A stretch of DNA of 17,344 nucleotides, taken from JACMJP01 sp046160675 (GTDB taxonomy: Bacteria > Bacteroidota > Bacteroidia > Chitinophagales > BACL12). Each line of letters begins with the position of its first letter. The stretch's first letter is position 1. Under the pieces are notes generated by a model. That model ran no database searches. It had not been told where the DNA came from and saw nothing but the letters and a program-made list of their open reading frames with translations. A program made the position numbers and the translations under genes. The stretch lies in contig JBJXHH010000003.1 of assembly GCA_046160675.1 (NCBI GenBank), positions 1-17,344 of the forward strand, read 5' to 3'. This document shows, one piece after another, positions 7,728-16,269 of this stretch.

Positions 7728-7761
7728 GTTGGGTATTCTACTTTTCCCTTCTTTACCTTTA
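7728..7761 (+). promoter_or_regulatory. candidate promoter of the ABC exporter genes
   Basis: GTTG (7728-7731), spacer 22 nt, TACCTTTA (7754-7761), one mismatch to TAnnTTTG. Predicted start near 7768, giving a leader of about a dozen bases before the ATG at 7781. Weak but well placed. Confidence 0.3.
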
Positions 7762-7780
7762 GTGCATAATTTAATGTTAC

Positions 7781-8695
7781 ATGCTTCAGGTACAGCACAT
7801 CTCAAAAAATTTTGGTTCTCAAAAAGCGGTAGCTGATGTTTCTTTTCAAATTGAGGCAGGTAAATTTTATGGACTGCTGGGTCCGAATGGTGCAGGAAAA
7901 ACCACTACTATACATATAATAAGCGCCATTATGCCTCCTGATTCAGGTCATATTTTTATTGCACAGAAGGATGCTTATAAAAATATTGCTGAAGTGAAAA
8001 TGATAATGGGTATTGTGCCGCAGGAAATCGCATTATATGATGATATGAGTGCATTTGCTAACCTTTTGTTCTGGGGTAGTTTGTACCATGTAAAAGGCAG
8101 TGCTGCCAAGGAAAAAGCTAATCAACTCTTAGAATGGGTTGGGTTATCTGACAGGAAAAAAGACCTGATAAAAACGTACAGCGGAGGTATGAAGCGCCGC
8201 ATTAATATTGCCTGTGCGCTCATGCATGATCCACAGTTGATACTTATGGACGAACCAACAGTAGGAATTGATCCGCAGAGCAGGAATAAAATTTATGAAT
8301 TGCTTGAGGAATTGCATTACCATAAAAAAACAATTCTTTATACAACACATTATATGGAAGAGGCAGAACGGTTATGCGATGTAATTGGTATTATTGATAA
8401 AGGAAAAATTATTACTGAAGGAACGCTTCAGGAATTAAAAACCAAAAACAATGTAGAAGAAAGTGTTGCAATCAGATACGAAGGAAATGCAACAGGAAAA
8501 TTGAACGGATTCAAGTTGCATCATAATGAAGATAAAAATGAATTGATTATTTATTCAAGGCAAGTGAAAAAAGATTTACCCGAAATAGTGAAACAATGTT
8601 CCGAAATGGGAATTACAATTCAAAACCTGGAAATACGAAATGTAACACTTGAAACCATTTTTTTGAATTTAACCGGGAGGCAGTTGAGAGATTGA
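7781..8695 (+). CDS. ABC transporter ATP-binding protein (ABC-2/DrrA type)
   Basis: Protein of 304 residues that hydrolyses ATP to power an ABC-2 type exporter. Walker A GPNGAGKT at 34-41, signature YSGGMKRR beginning at 133, Walker B LILMDEP with D157 and catalytic E158, and switch histidine H190 in TTHYMEEAERLCD. A C-terminal extension of about 85 residues (after 220) is typical of DrrA/NatA-type subunits. The permease follows 42 bp downstream. The exported substrate cannot be deduced: drugs, lipids or polymers are all carried by this class. All catalytic motifs are intact. Confidence 0.95.
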   Translation: MLQVQHISKNFGSQKAVADVSFQIEAGKFYGLLGPNGAGKTTTIHIISAIMPPDSGHIFIAQKDAYKNIAEVKMIMGIVPQEIALYDDMSAFANLLFWGSLYHVKGSAAKEKANQLLEWVGLSDRKKDLIKTYSGGMKRRINIACALMHDPQLILMDEPTVGIDPQSRNKIYELLEELHYHKKTILYTTHYMEEAERLCDVIGIIDKGKIITEGTLQELKTKNNVEESVAIRYEGNATGKLNGFKLHHNEDKNELIIYSRQVKKDLPEIVKQCSEMGITIQNLEIRNVTLETIFLNLTGRQLRD

Positions 8696-8737
8696 AGGCT
8701 AAAACTAAACTGTGATATAGAGTTTTAAGAAAAATAT

Positions 8738-9955
8738 ATGTGGAAAATTGCTGGAAAAGATTTACAGGTATTTTTCGATGATAAAAAAGCATTATTTCTT
8801 GCATTGCTTTTACCCATCGGTCTTATTACTCTTTTTGCTTTTGCTTTCGGCGGAGTTACGGAGGATGAGGAAGAGGATGCATCACCTATTATAGTATTGT
8901 ATGCTGATCATGACGAATCAGTCACTTCAAAAAAGATTCTCGCAGACCTTGACTCAATACCAGGAATTGAACTCACTCCCTCAACAATACCTGATGCACA
9001 GTCTGCCATTAAAAATGGCGATGAGCTTGCTGTGATAATTTTTTATAAAGGGCTTGAAGATTCTTTAAACAACGGGAAAGCAATTCCCGCTGAATTGCAA
9101 TATGATAAAAGCAGGGAAATGGAAATCAGCATCCTGCAAAATATTTTGATGAGTAAAATTTCTGAGATCAAAGGAGAAAAAGACTCGGAAAAAGGTACAC
9201 AGGTATTTGTTAACTCAATGTTTCCAAACCTTTCTTCTTCAGGAAGAGATTCTGTGATCAAAAATATTTCTTCACAAAGGGAACAGGCCGAAAAAGTGGA
9301 ACAGGGAGTAGTAAAAATGACAAGTTTAGTGGGAGATGAAGAAGCTAACTGGGGTTTGATACAAGCAGTAGCTGGCACAGCTATTATGATGTTATTGTTT
9401 TCTGTAAGCGCCATAGGGCAAAGTATGCTGGAAGAAAAGGAAAACGGGGTTTTAAAGAAATTACTCCAATCTCCCATAAAACCATACGAGATAATGATGG
9501 GCAAAATGCTTGCGGCAACTACTATAAGTTTATTTCAACTCTGTATTATGTTTTTATTCAGCTGGCTTGCTTTCGGTTTGGATATTTTTATGAATATTCC
9601 TGCCTTGTTGTTTATGATCATTGCAACAGCATTAGCATGCTCGGCTTTCGGAGTTTTTTTATCAAGCATTGTACAAACAAAAAAACAGGCGGATTCCCTT
9701 GGTACCATACTCATCTTATTCATGAGTGGCATTGGTGGCAGCATGATCCCTATATACATCATGCCAAAATTTATGCAGGATGCTGCAGTTGTAACGGTAA
9801 ACTATTGGAGCATCCAAGGCTTTTATGATATCTTTTGGCGTAAAACAGGCATCACAGGAATAGGTGAAAATATTTTTATCCTGTTATGTATTACAGCAGG
9901 TATATTAATTATCTCTCATATTTTTTTTAGGAAAAATGTGTTAAAACTCACCTAA
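8738..9955 (+). CDS. ABC-2 type transporter permease
   Basis: Membrane subunit of 405 residues, partner of the ATPase just upstream. Topology by hydrophobicity: helix 1 at about 18-38, a large acidic extracytoplasmic domain (about 40-205, starting TEDEEEDAS), then five helices at about 209-229, 258-280, 283-307, 315-340 and 378-398. This 1+5 layout with a large first loop is that of the ABC2_membrane_3/YhgE-like exporters. EEKENGVLKKLLQSPIKPYE after helix 2 is the usual cytoplasmic coupling region. One such subunit would form a homodimer with two ATPases. Its TAA stop is directly followed, with no gap, by the stop of crtZ on the other strand. Confidence 0.92.
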   Translation: MWKIAGKDLQVFFDDKKALFLALLLPIGLITLFAFAFGGVTEDEEEDASPIIVLYADHDESVTSKKILADLDSIPGIELTPSTIPDAQSAIKNGDELAVIIFYKGLEDSLNNGKAIPAELQYDKSREMEISILQNILMSKISEIKGEKDSEKGTQVFVNSMFPNLSSSGRDSVIKNISSQREQAEKVEQGVVKMTSLVGDEEANWGLIQAVAGTAIMMLLFSVSAIGQSMLEEKENGVLKKLLQSPIKPYEIMMGKMLAATTISLFQLCIMFLFSWLAFGLDIFMNIPALLFMIIATALACSAFGVFLSSIVQTKKQADSLGTILILFMSGIGGSMIPIYIMPKFMQDAAVVTVNYWSIQGFYDIFWRKTGITGIGENIFILLCITAGILIISHIFFRKNVLKLT

Positions 9956-10411
9956 TCATTCATCAGTCTTCTTCACATCATACTTTGGATGCGCAAATAA
10001 AAACCCGAAAGCGGTGGCATTTCGTTTTGATAAAGTTTTATGATGAATCTTATGTGCCCGGGTTATCCGCAACATGTATTTGCTGAATGGTCTATAGTTA
10101 TGCCTTATACGCCGGTGAACAATTACATCATGAAATACAAAATAGCAAAATCCATAGGCCGTAATACCAGTGCCAAGCCAGAAAATCCAGTTGTACTCAG
10201 GGCTTCCGATGTACATCAGGATGATAGCAGGAATTGCGAAAATAAAAGCGTATAGATCATTTAACTCAAATCTACCTTTCCGGGGCTCATGATGTGATTT
10301 ATGCAAGAACCAACCCACTCCGTGCATAATATATTTATGCATAAACCAGGCAAAACATTCCATGAAAATGAATGCCGTGAGAAAGGATAATATGTTTATG
10401 ATAATATACAT
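9956..10411 (-). CDS. crtZ: beta-carotene hydroxylase
   Basis: Di-iron membrane hydroxylase of 151 residues, the normal CrtZ length, adding 3- and 3'-hydroxyls to beta-carotene to give zeaxanthin. The four histidine clusters of the family are all present: H25-x4-H30, H37-x2-H40-H41, H94-x4-H99 and H120-x2-H123-H124. Hydrophobic helices lie at about 3-23, 50-66 and 72-92. It is the last gene of the crt run, 29 bp after crtYcd. Membership of the fatty acid hydroxylase superfamily alone would be ambiguous, but motif spacing and position after a lycopene cyclase make CrtZ the best call. Confidence 0.92.
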   Translation of the reverse strand: MYIIINILSFLTAFIFMECFAWFMHKYIMHGVGWFLHKSHHEPRKGRFELNDLYAFIFAIPAIILMYIGSPEYNWIFWLGTGITAYGFCYFVFHDVIVHRRIRHNYRPFSKYMLRITRAHKIHHKTLSKRNATAFGFLFAHPKYDVKKTDE

Positions 10412-10440
10412 GAATCAGAAATTCTATTTTAAGTTTTTGC

Positions 10441-11148
10441 TCACTTTTCCCGGCTTAATACACTGTTTTTTAAGCCTTCAAATATACTAATGTTCATGAG
10501 CATCAAACTCATACTGTATAAACTATCTTCAACAGGAATTGTTCCCAATCTGATACCTAAATTTTCATTATTGTTATATGAAACTACTTCCTGTTCTATG
10601 CCCGTGCCTGTTAATATTCCGTTGATGATAAAAAACGGAATCAGGTGCCAAAGGTAAAACCTGTAAAACTTTCCCATATAATTCCCCTTTATGAAAAACA
10701 ACTGGGCCGCCAGTAATATAATGGCATACCCGCAATTTAAGGCTGTATACGCTTTATCAAAATTTCTTACAAATAAAACAATTGTTATAAGAAGTATAAA
10801 GATGGAAACTGGTTTCGCAATCTTGTCGAAAAAAACACTATTTGGAAAAAAACGGTTGATAAAAGCATATATGAAAATGCTTGCAAAGGGAATACAAAAA
10901 AAGAACATTACTTCTTCTACCGGCATATTCAAAAAATACGTTCCTGTTACATACCTTTCATTAAATGCCCATACTCCCTGTTTCGTAAAAAAGTAATCCC
11001 ATATTAAGAAAACTGCGGCAGTAAGAATTAAGGCTGGGAATAAATGTTTAAAGCCTTTGTAATATGCTACTCTTTTTTCAAAACTGAAAATCAGAGGGAA
11101 GAAAATTGCTCCGATGTTTATAAGCAGGTATAAAAATTTGTCATTCAT
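10441..11148 (-). CDS. crtY: lycopene beta-cyclase, fused CrtYc-CrtYd type
   Basis: Membrane protein of 235 residues that converts lycopene to beta-carotene. It contains two copies of the lycopene cyclase domain that are separate proteins (CrtYc, CrtYd) in actinobacteria. First copy: IWDYFFTKQGVWAFN then PVEE at 76-79 followed by FFFCIPF. Second copy: LGIRLGTIPVED with PVED at 205-208, then MLMNISIFE. About seven hydrophobic helices. A longer frame opens at 11196, but I place the start at 11148 because its ATG overlaps the crtB stop as ATGA and begins directly at the conserved MNDKFLYLLIN helix; the extra 16 residues look like read-through of crtB sequence. Also called crtYcd. Confidence 0.9.
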   Translation of the reverse strand: MNDKFLYLLINIGAIFFPLIFSFEKRVAYYKGFKHLFPALILTAAVFLIWDYFFTKQGVWAFNERYVTGTYFLNMPVEEVMFFFCIPFASIFIYAFINRFFPNSVFFDKIAKPVSIFILLITIVLFVRNFDKAYTALNCGYAIILLAAQLFFIKGNYMGKFYRFYLWHLIPFFIINGILTGTGIEQEVVSYNNNENLGIRLGTIPVEDSLYSMSLMLMNISIFEGLKNSVLSREK

Positions 11149-11990
11149 GGGGTATAAACGCCCAAAATGTTTGAACTGAAGTACGCTTTTGCCCACAGAG
11201 CAATTTTATGAGGATTACTCACTCTTATCCTCGCCTGCATTACCCTTTCAGCTTTTGTCTGTTTTATTTTCTTGAACAACCTGAGATAGTATTTATAGGC
11301 GAGATACACTCCAAACCTGGAGTGCGCAGGAAGGTTTAAAATTCCTGAATAAGCTTCTTTAAAATCATGGTCAATTTCTTTTTCTATGTTCTCTTTTTCA
11401 GCCTGGCAAAAATTTTCGAAATCTATGTTTGGGAAATAAACCCGGCCTCTTTCTTTGTAATCACTCTGCAAATCCCGCAAGAAGTTTACTTTCTGAAAAG
11501 CTGCACCAAGATATCTAGCAGCGTTCTTCAATGAATCATATTTCTTTTCATCACCGTCACAAAAAACTTTCAAACACATTAAACCAACAACTTCAGCGCT
11601 ACCGTAGATATATTCTTCATAGTTTTCCTGTTTATATTTCGCATAGTAAAGATCCATTGCCATGCTATCCAAAAAAGATTTTATTAAAGCATGATCTATG
11701 TTATAATTGCTAACTGTAAGCTGAAATGCATGTAAAACGGGATTTAGAGAAATTTTTTCTTCTATCGCCCTGAAAGTATCTTCCCTAAATCTTTTCAGCA
11801 AAGTATCTTTATCCCAATCATGAAAGGTATCTACGATCTCATCGGCATATCGAACAAATCCATAAATACCATAAATAGCATCATGATGTTTTTTGTTTAA
11901 GGCTTTTATACCTAGCGTAAAGGATGTGCTGTATAATTCCGTTATCTTTTTACTACAAGTAAAAGCGCTTTGATGATAGAGCTGTATCAT
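11145..11990 (-). CDS. crtB: phytoene synthase
   Basis: Protein of 281 residues, trans-isoprenyl diphosphate synthase class, condensing two geranylgeranyl diphosphates head-to-head into phytoene. The two Asp-rich Mg-diphosphate motifs are present: DEIVD at 50-54 in FVRYADEIVDT and DLQSD at 173-177 within KVNFLRDLQSDY. YSTSF at 20-24 and GRVYFP after the second motif are typical of phytoene/squalene synthases. Squalene synthase is the alternative, but flanking by crtI and lycopene cyclase settles it. An 80-bp gap separates it from crtI; no clear promoter is visible in the gap. Its stop overlaps the crtYcd start by 4 nt. Confidence 0.95.
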   Translation of the reverse strand: MIQLYHQSAFTCSKKITELYSTSFTLGIKALNKKHHDAIYGIYGFVRYADEIVDTFHDWDKDTLLKRFREDTFRAIEEKISLNPVLHAFQLTVSNYNIDHALIKSFLDSMAMDLYYAKYKQENYEEYIYGSAEVVGLMCLKVFCDGDEKKYDSLKNAARYLGAAFQKVNFLRDLQSDYKERGRVYFPNIDFENFCQAEKENIEKEIDHDFKEAYSGILNLPAHSRFGVYLAYKYYLRLFKKIKQTKAERVMQARIRVSNPHKIALWAKAYFSSNILGVYTP

Positions 11991-12070
11991 AATGATGTGA
12001 AACTAAAAGGAATATGATTTGTTCGTGTAAAATTGAGAAAAACGTTGAAAATTTCACTTAAAATTTTTGT

Positions 12071-13552
12071 TCACTCTTTTATTAAACATTTTATTACTTC
12101 TTTTGCGGCAATATTTCCTGATATGATTGAAGGCGGAACACCTGGCCCGGGAACCGTTAACTGCCCAGCATAAAATAAATTACGAATTTTCCTGTTTCGC
12201 AGTTTTGGTTTGAATACTGCTGTTTGCAGTAGTGTATTAGCAAGCCCATAGGCATTGCCTTTATAGGCATTATAACGATGAACGAAATCTGAGGGGGCAA
12301 AGCTTTTCTGAAAGTAGATTCTCTGTCTAATGTTTTCTCCGGTAAAATCTTCGAGCCTGTTCATTACTTTTCCAAAATACTCTTCTCGAATAGCTAAAGT
12401 GTCTTTCAGTCCCGGGGCAACAGGGATGAGGATAAAGAGGTTTTCATCACCTTCAGGAGCAACACTTATATCCGTTTTTGAGGGTGCTGAAACATAAAAC
12501 AACGGATTCGAAGGCCACCTGGGATGCGTATAAATTTCATCAGCAAATTGCTCAAAACTTTCATCAAAAAACAAGTTATGATGAAGAAGGTTTTTTACTT
12601 TTCCTTTTATACCCAAGTAATATATGATACATGAGGGGGCAAAAGTTTTTTTCGTCCAATATGTTTCTGAATAATTTTTTTCTTTTTCATCCTTCAATAA
12701 CATTTGCTCCACATGCGCATAGTCTGCACTGGCAATTACTGCATCACAAAAAATTAATTCCTCCCTTATGCGCACTGCTTTTGTCTTGTTATTTTCTGTA
12801 ATGATTTCTGAAACCGGGGAGTTAAACATAAATTTCACACCTAATTCTTCTGCCATTTTTTGCATTCCTTCCACAATTTTAAACATACCGCCCAAGGGAT
12901 ACCATGTACCAAGAGCCAAGTCAGCATAGTTTAAGATAGAATATAATGCAGGAGTATTTGAAGGTAATGCACCAAGAAAATATACAGGAAATTCCAGTAT
13001 TTTTCTTATTCTGTCATTTTTAAATTTTGTATAAACTTCTTTCCGGAGAGATGTAAATAACTGAATCTTAAAGAGAGATTTTAGAAGCCGGGCATCAACA
13101 AATTCCATGATATTATTGCAGGGTTTATGTACAAGGTCTTTCATGCCTACTTCATATTTATAGGCAGCATCCGTCAGAAATTTCTTCAAATTTTTTGATG
13201 AGCCTGGTTCAAGTTGTTCAAATAAATCATACAACTTATCCAGTGAAGCCGGGATATCCGTTGTATCGTTTTTTCCAAAGAATACTCTGTACCCCGGATC
13301 TAACCTTTTCAACTCATAATAATCCTGTACTTTTTTACCGTATTGGGCAAAAAACCATTCAAACACATCAGGCATCCAATACCAGCTTGGCCCCATATCA
13401 AATGTAAACCCTTCAGCAGAAAATACAGAAGCCCTGCCCCCTGCGCATTCATTTTTTTCTGCAACAGTAACTTCAAGACCCTGCTTAGCCAACTCACAGG
13501 CTGCGGACAATCCGCTGAATCCTGCTCCAATAACAATAACTTTTTTACCCAT
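12071..13552 (-). CDS. crtI: phytoene desaturase
   Basis: FAD-dependent desaturase of 493 residues (family usually about 490-510) that introduces double bases of conjugation into phytoene, giving lycopene. N-terminal dinucleotide-binding motif GAGFSG at 9-14 with E32 at the end of the second strand, then AGGRA, and DMGPSWYWMP, the conserved CrtI substrate-side motif. The C-terminal FAD signature LFYAGQLTVPGPGVPPSIISG is intact (GQ at about 463). Ends 80 bp before crtB and starts 45 bp after a DUF4286 gene on the same strand. The number of desaturation steps is inferred from the downstream lycopene cyclase, which needs four-step product. Confidence 0.95.
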   Translation of the reverse strand: MGKKVIVIGAGFSGLSAACELAKQGLEVTVAEKNECAGGRASVFSAEGFTFDMGPSWYWMPDVFEWFFAQYGKKVQDYYELKRLDPGYRVFFGKNDTTDIPASLDKLYDLFEQLEPGSSKNLKKFLTDAAYKYEVGMKDLVHKPCNNIMEFVDARLLKSLFKIQLFTSLRKEVYTKFKNDRIRKILEFPVYFLGALPSNTPALYSILNYADLALGTWYPLGGMFKIVEGMQKMAEELGVKFMFNSPVSEIITENNKTKAVRIREELIFCDAVIASADYAHVEQMLLKDEKEKNYSETYWTKKTFAPSCIIYYLGIKGKVKNLLHHNLFFDESFEQFADEIYTHPRWPSNPLFYVSAPSKTDISVAPEGDENLFILIPVAPGLKDTLAIREEYFGKVMNRLEDFTGENIRQRIYFQKSFAPSDFVHRYNAYKGNAYGLANTLLQTAVFKPKLRNRKIRNLFYAGQLTVPGPGVPPSIISGNIAAKEVIKCLIKE

Positions 13553-13597
13553 GTGAAAATTTCTGCGATGTAAGTAACAGAAATACCCTGACTTTGT

Positions 13598-13900
13598 TTA
13601 CAAGACTTCCATGACTGTTCTGAATGCAACTACATCAGTTCCAAACTTTTCAAGATGATCTTTCTGCAAAGAAGCAGCCTTTGTTGTCTTATATTGAAGA
13701 AAATCATCCAGAGAATTACATAGGTATTGAATCACAAAAGAAACCCCATCCAAGTCACCGTCATCAAGTAAGCGGCAAAGGCGCTGTTCAATAAAAAAAC
13801 CTGTAGCCATTACATCGGGAATATGTTTTTCCCGCATCCAGTGCAGCCATTCATCTGCCCTGCTCAGCTCAACTTTTACAGTTACGTTATATAAATACAT
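13598..13900 (-). CDS. DUF4286 family protein
   Basis: Small soluble protein of 100 residues. It matches the pattern I associate with the DUF4286 family: MYLYNVTVKVE start, W-x2-WM-x2-KHIPDVMATGFF, then R-LL-D-GD-x-DG-SF-IQY and a C-terminal LQKDHLEKFG. The predicted alternation of strands and helices resembles a ferredoxin-like dimeric alpha-beta barrel, as in antibiotic-biosynthesis monooxygenase folds, but no catalytic residues are known to me. It is 45 bp upstream of crtI on the same strand, so it is probably the first gene of the carotenoid transcript, although a functional link is not established. Confidence 0.8.
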   Translation of the reverse strand: MYLYNVTVKVELSRADEWLHWMREKHIPDVMATGFFIEQRLCRLLDDGDLDGVSFVIQYLCNSLDDFLQYKTTKAASLQKDHLEKFGTDVVAFRTVMEVL

Positions 13901-13948
13901 CAGTATTAGACTTGCCCAATAGTATGTAAGGTATAAAAAAAGTTCTTG

Positions 13949-13981
13949 CGAAAATAAATGTTATATTGCATTAAAGCACAA
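13949..13981 (-). promoter_or_regulatory. candidate promoter of the DUF4286-crt run
   Basis: On the minus strand TTG (13981-13979), spacer 22 nt, TATTTTCG (13956-13949), one mismatch to TAnnTTTG. It lies in the 96-bp gap before the DUF4286 gene, about 48 bp ahead of the ATG. It would drive DUF4286, crtI and possibly the rest of the cluster. Confidence 0.3.
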
Positions 13982-13996
13982 CGGTAGAACTATTCG

Positions 13997-15802
13997 TTAT
14001 AGCTTATCTCCCCTGAGTTCACGAAACCGTTTTCTTGCCTCATTCACATACAGGGAGCTGTTATATTGGAGGATAATCTGCTCGTAACAAAGTTTTGCAC
14101 TTTCAAAGTCTTTTTTGAAATACTGATATATTTCACCGAGTTTGAAGATCGCATCGTCAGCAAGCAGGTCATAAGCATAATTTTGCCGTATGTTTTCAAG
14201 ATGCACAATGGCTGAATCAATATTATTTTGTTTCAGTTCAATTTTATAACGCATAAATTCAATATCATCAGTAAGTTTATGTGCAGGGTATTTTTTGCTG
14301 AGCAATTTTAATGTTTCAATTGCCTGGGGGATTTTGTTTTGAAATACGTAAAGCTCAGCCTGGGCAAATAAATTCATCGGTTCTAAAACCGAATCCAATC
14401 CAAGGTTATCTGTAATAAAAACTGAAAGCTCAAGTGCATCATTTGCCACCAACTCACTTGTGGCGGCTTTCAGCACTTCCATCTGCCCTTGTGCCAGGTT
14501 AAAGTCTCCCCTATAATAAGCAAGTTTTGCATTCTTGAATCTTGCTTCCTCACCCAGGGGTTCATCTTTCATTGCTTTATCTACCTGACTGTATAGTAGG
14601 GTAGCTTCCCAAACATCGCCTGAAACAAGGTAATAATCTCCCAAATCAAGTTTAGCCTGCGAACGGTTTTGTGCATTAATTAACGGCCAGGTTACAACAT
14701 CCTCCAAAATATTAATGGCTGAATCAACCCTGTAGGAATATAATGCTTCTAACCTTGCGTATTCCCTTAAAACATCTGCTGATTTATTATCTTTTTTGCC
14801 ATACTCTTGTATAAAATCGAGGTAATATTTTTTTAATTCCTCAATATCTTTTTGGGTGTAATAATTCGTTTCTTCAATCTTTAGACGGCGACAGGTAAGT
14901 ATTGCGCTTTTTGCATTATAATAGTAAGGTGATTCTTTTGATTTTGCATCAACAATATACTGATAACATTTTATGGCAGCATCATAATCATATTCATTCT
15001 TTGCTATTTCAGCTAGTTCATACACCCGCTTTCCGTTTTCTTTATATCTTTTATCCAGTGCCTTTGCTTGCAGAAATGCACCATCATAATCTTTTAACTG
15101 AGTAAAATCCCATATTAGCAACTCGCTATACACAGGAGCATCATTTTTTTGGATGCGTTCATAGGTGAGTTCCTGCAATAACTGATGGTCTGCTTCTGTT
15201 CCCAGCATACGTTGAATACCATTGTATGCATTTTGAATATTTGCATCAGGCTCAATCATATAATCCAGAAAGGTCTGCATGGATACTTTTTTTTCTCCCT
15301 TGCGGAAATATAAATTGGCCAATTCGTAATTAAATAAATAAGAAGTTACTTTCTCTTTGCCTTTTTGATATGCAAGTATTGCATATTCATTTTCATCTGC
15401 ACCCATAAAAGCATTAGCAAGTTGCACTACCTGGTTCCGGTTATCAGTAATTTTTGAAATAGCAGTGTTATAAACCTCTCTCTGCTTGGCAAAGTTTTCC
15501 TGTTTCTTATAACATACTCCGAGGTCAACATAAAGAGTTAGATTGTCTGGATATTTTTTCTGTTGTTTCCCTATAAGTTTTTCTATGCTTTTATAATCTA
15601 AAAGCGCCAGGTAACAGTTTGATAAGTATTTATAATTGGTAACGGTGGGATTAGCATCATACATACGTTCATAAATATCTTTTGCTTTTTCATACTCACC
15701 GTTACTCATGTATTGCTGTGCAAGTTTTATTTCATCAGCAGTTTGTGCAAAGGCTGCTGCAGTGAGGGTTAAGCAAAAGGCGATTAGTGTGGTTTTAAAC
15801 AT
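13997..15802 (-). CDS. exported tetratricopeptide-repeat (TPR) protein
   Basis: Protein of 601 residues from the start chosen here. Signal peptide 1-20 (MFKTTLIAFCLTLTAAAFAQ) with cleavage near AFA-Q, so periplasmic. A longer frame begins at 15820 and adds six residues (MRYKYN); I prefer 15802 because it gives a compact n-region, but both are possible. The mature part is almost all helix-turn-helix, with TPR-like units such as YMSNGEYEKAKDIYERMYDANP near the N-terminus, NEYDYDAAIKCYQYIVDA in the middle, and DLLADDAIFKLGEIY...KDFESAKLCYEQIILQY at the end. Such proteins scaffold protein complexes in the Bacteroidota envelope. I cannot match it to a named gliding or Por component. The gene starts 92 bp after the VanZ-like gene on the same strand. 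Confidence 0.85.
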   Translation of the reverse strand: MFKTTLIAFCLTLTAAAFAQTADEIKLAQQYMSNGEYEKAKDIYERMYDANPTVTNYKYLSNCYLALLDYKSIEKLIGKQQKKYPDNLTLYVDLGVCYKKQENFAKQREVYNTAISKITDNRNQVVQLANAFMGADENEYAILAYQKGKEKVTSYLFNYELANLYFRKGEKKVSMQTFLDYMIEPDANIQNAYNGIQRMLGTEADHQLLQELTYERIQKNDAPVYSELLIWDFTQLKDYDGAFLQAKALDKRYKENGKRVYELAEIAKNEYDYDAAIKCYQYIVDAKSKESPYYYNAKSAILTCRRLKIEETNYYTQKDIEELKKYYLDFIQEYGKKDNKSADVLREYARLEALYSYRVDSAINILEDVVTWPLINAQNRSQAKLDLGDYYLVSGDVWEATLLYSQVDKAMKDEPLGEEARFKNAKLAYYRGDFNLAQGQMEVLKAATSELVANDALELSVFITDNLGLDSVLEPMNLFAQAELYVFQNKIPQAIETLKLLSKKYPAHKLTDDIEFMRYKIELKQNNIDSAIVHLENIRQNYAYDLLADDAIFKLGEIYQYFKKDFESAKLCYEQIILQYNSSLYVNEARKRFRELRGDKL

Positions 15803-15894
15803 ATTGTATTTATAACGCAAAAATGCGAAGTATCTTTTGCAAAGTGCATTCCAATAACTGATTTTAACCAGTTTTTACCCGTGAAGGTTCAAAA

Positions 15895-16269
15895 CTATTT
15901 CAGCCTAAACACAAGCTCAAGCATCAATATGCCTACCAAACTACCTATACAGTTCGCAAGAATGTCATACAGGTCAAACATTCTGGTGGGCAACATATAC
16001 TGGATACATTCCATCAAAAAACTATACCCTACACTCAACAATGTACTGCGGAGAATAGAACTATTTTTTTGAGAAGTTACAACAAAAAGGGATTTGGCAA
16101 CCGCAATAGTTAGTATAGCATAAACAACAACATGGGCGAGTTTATCAGGCTCCCAAAAATTGATACTGGGAAGTTCTACTGCAGGAATAACAGAAAGAAT
16201 GAAAACGGTTACAGCCCAAACTATACTAAACCAAAACCAAAGGCTGTCTTTGAGTTGGGAGAAAGGCAT
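15895..16269 (-). CDS. VanZ-like family membrane protein
   Basis: Membrane protein of 124 residues with about four helices (roughly 9-28, 41-60, 70-88, 96-118). VanZ-like family hallmarks: DKLAHVVVYAIL after the first loop, SFLMECIQ, and DLYDILANCIGSLVG near the end. The biochemical role of the family is unclear; the founder, VanZ, raises teicoplanin resistance, and most chromosomal homologues have no assigned function. A longer frame opens at 16356 but its first 29 residues are out-of-frame gcvH sequence, so I place the start at 16269, where TGATG joins the gcvH stop and this ATG. That implies translational coupling with gcvH. Confidence 0.85.
   Translation of the reverse strand: MPFSQLKDSLWFWFSIVWAVTVFILSVIPAVELPSINFWEPDKLAHVVVYAILTIAVAKSLFVVTSQKNSSILRSTLLSVGYSFLMECIQYMLPTRMFDLYDILANCIGSLVGILMLELVFRLK

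Noticed and set aside
9043..9504. 153-codon minus-strand frame within the ABC permease gene
   Set aside because: The opposite strand encodes a clear ABC-2 permease; the frame is Ser/Pro/Ile-rich reverse complement of it.
13309..13629. 106-codon minus-strand frame overlapping crtI and the DUF4286 gene
   Set aside because: It crosses the crtI start in another frame and has no recognisable fold, while crtI has the intact FAD motif there.
15815..15830. CGCAAAAATGCG palindrome upstream of the TPR gene as an operator
   Set aside because: Only a 4-bp stem around an A-run, no second copy; expected by chance in AT-rich DNA.
15845..15880. Inverted repeat AACTG...CAGTT as a terminator after the VanZ-like gene
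   Set aside because: The stem is 5 bp of mixed composition, and the T-run follows it only on the plus strand, where no gene ends.
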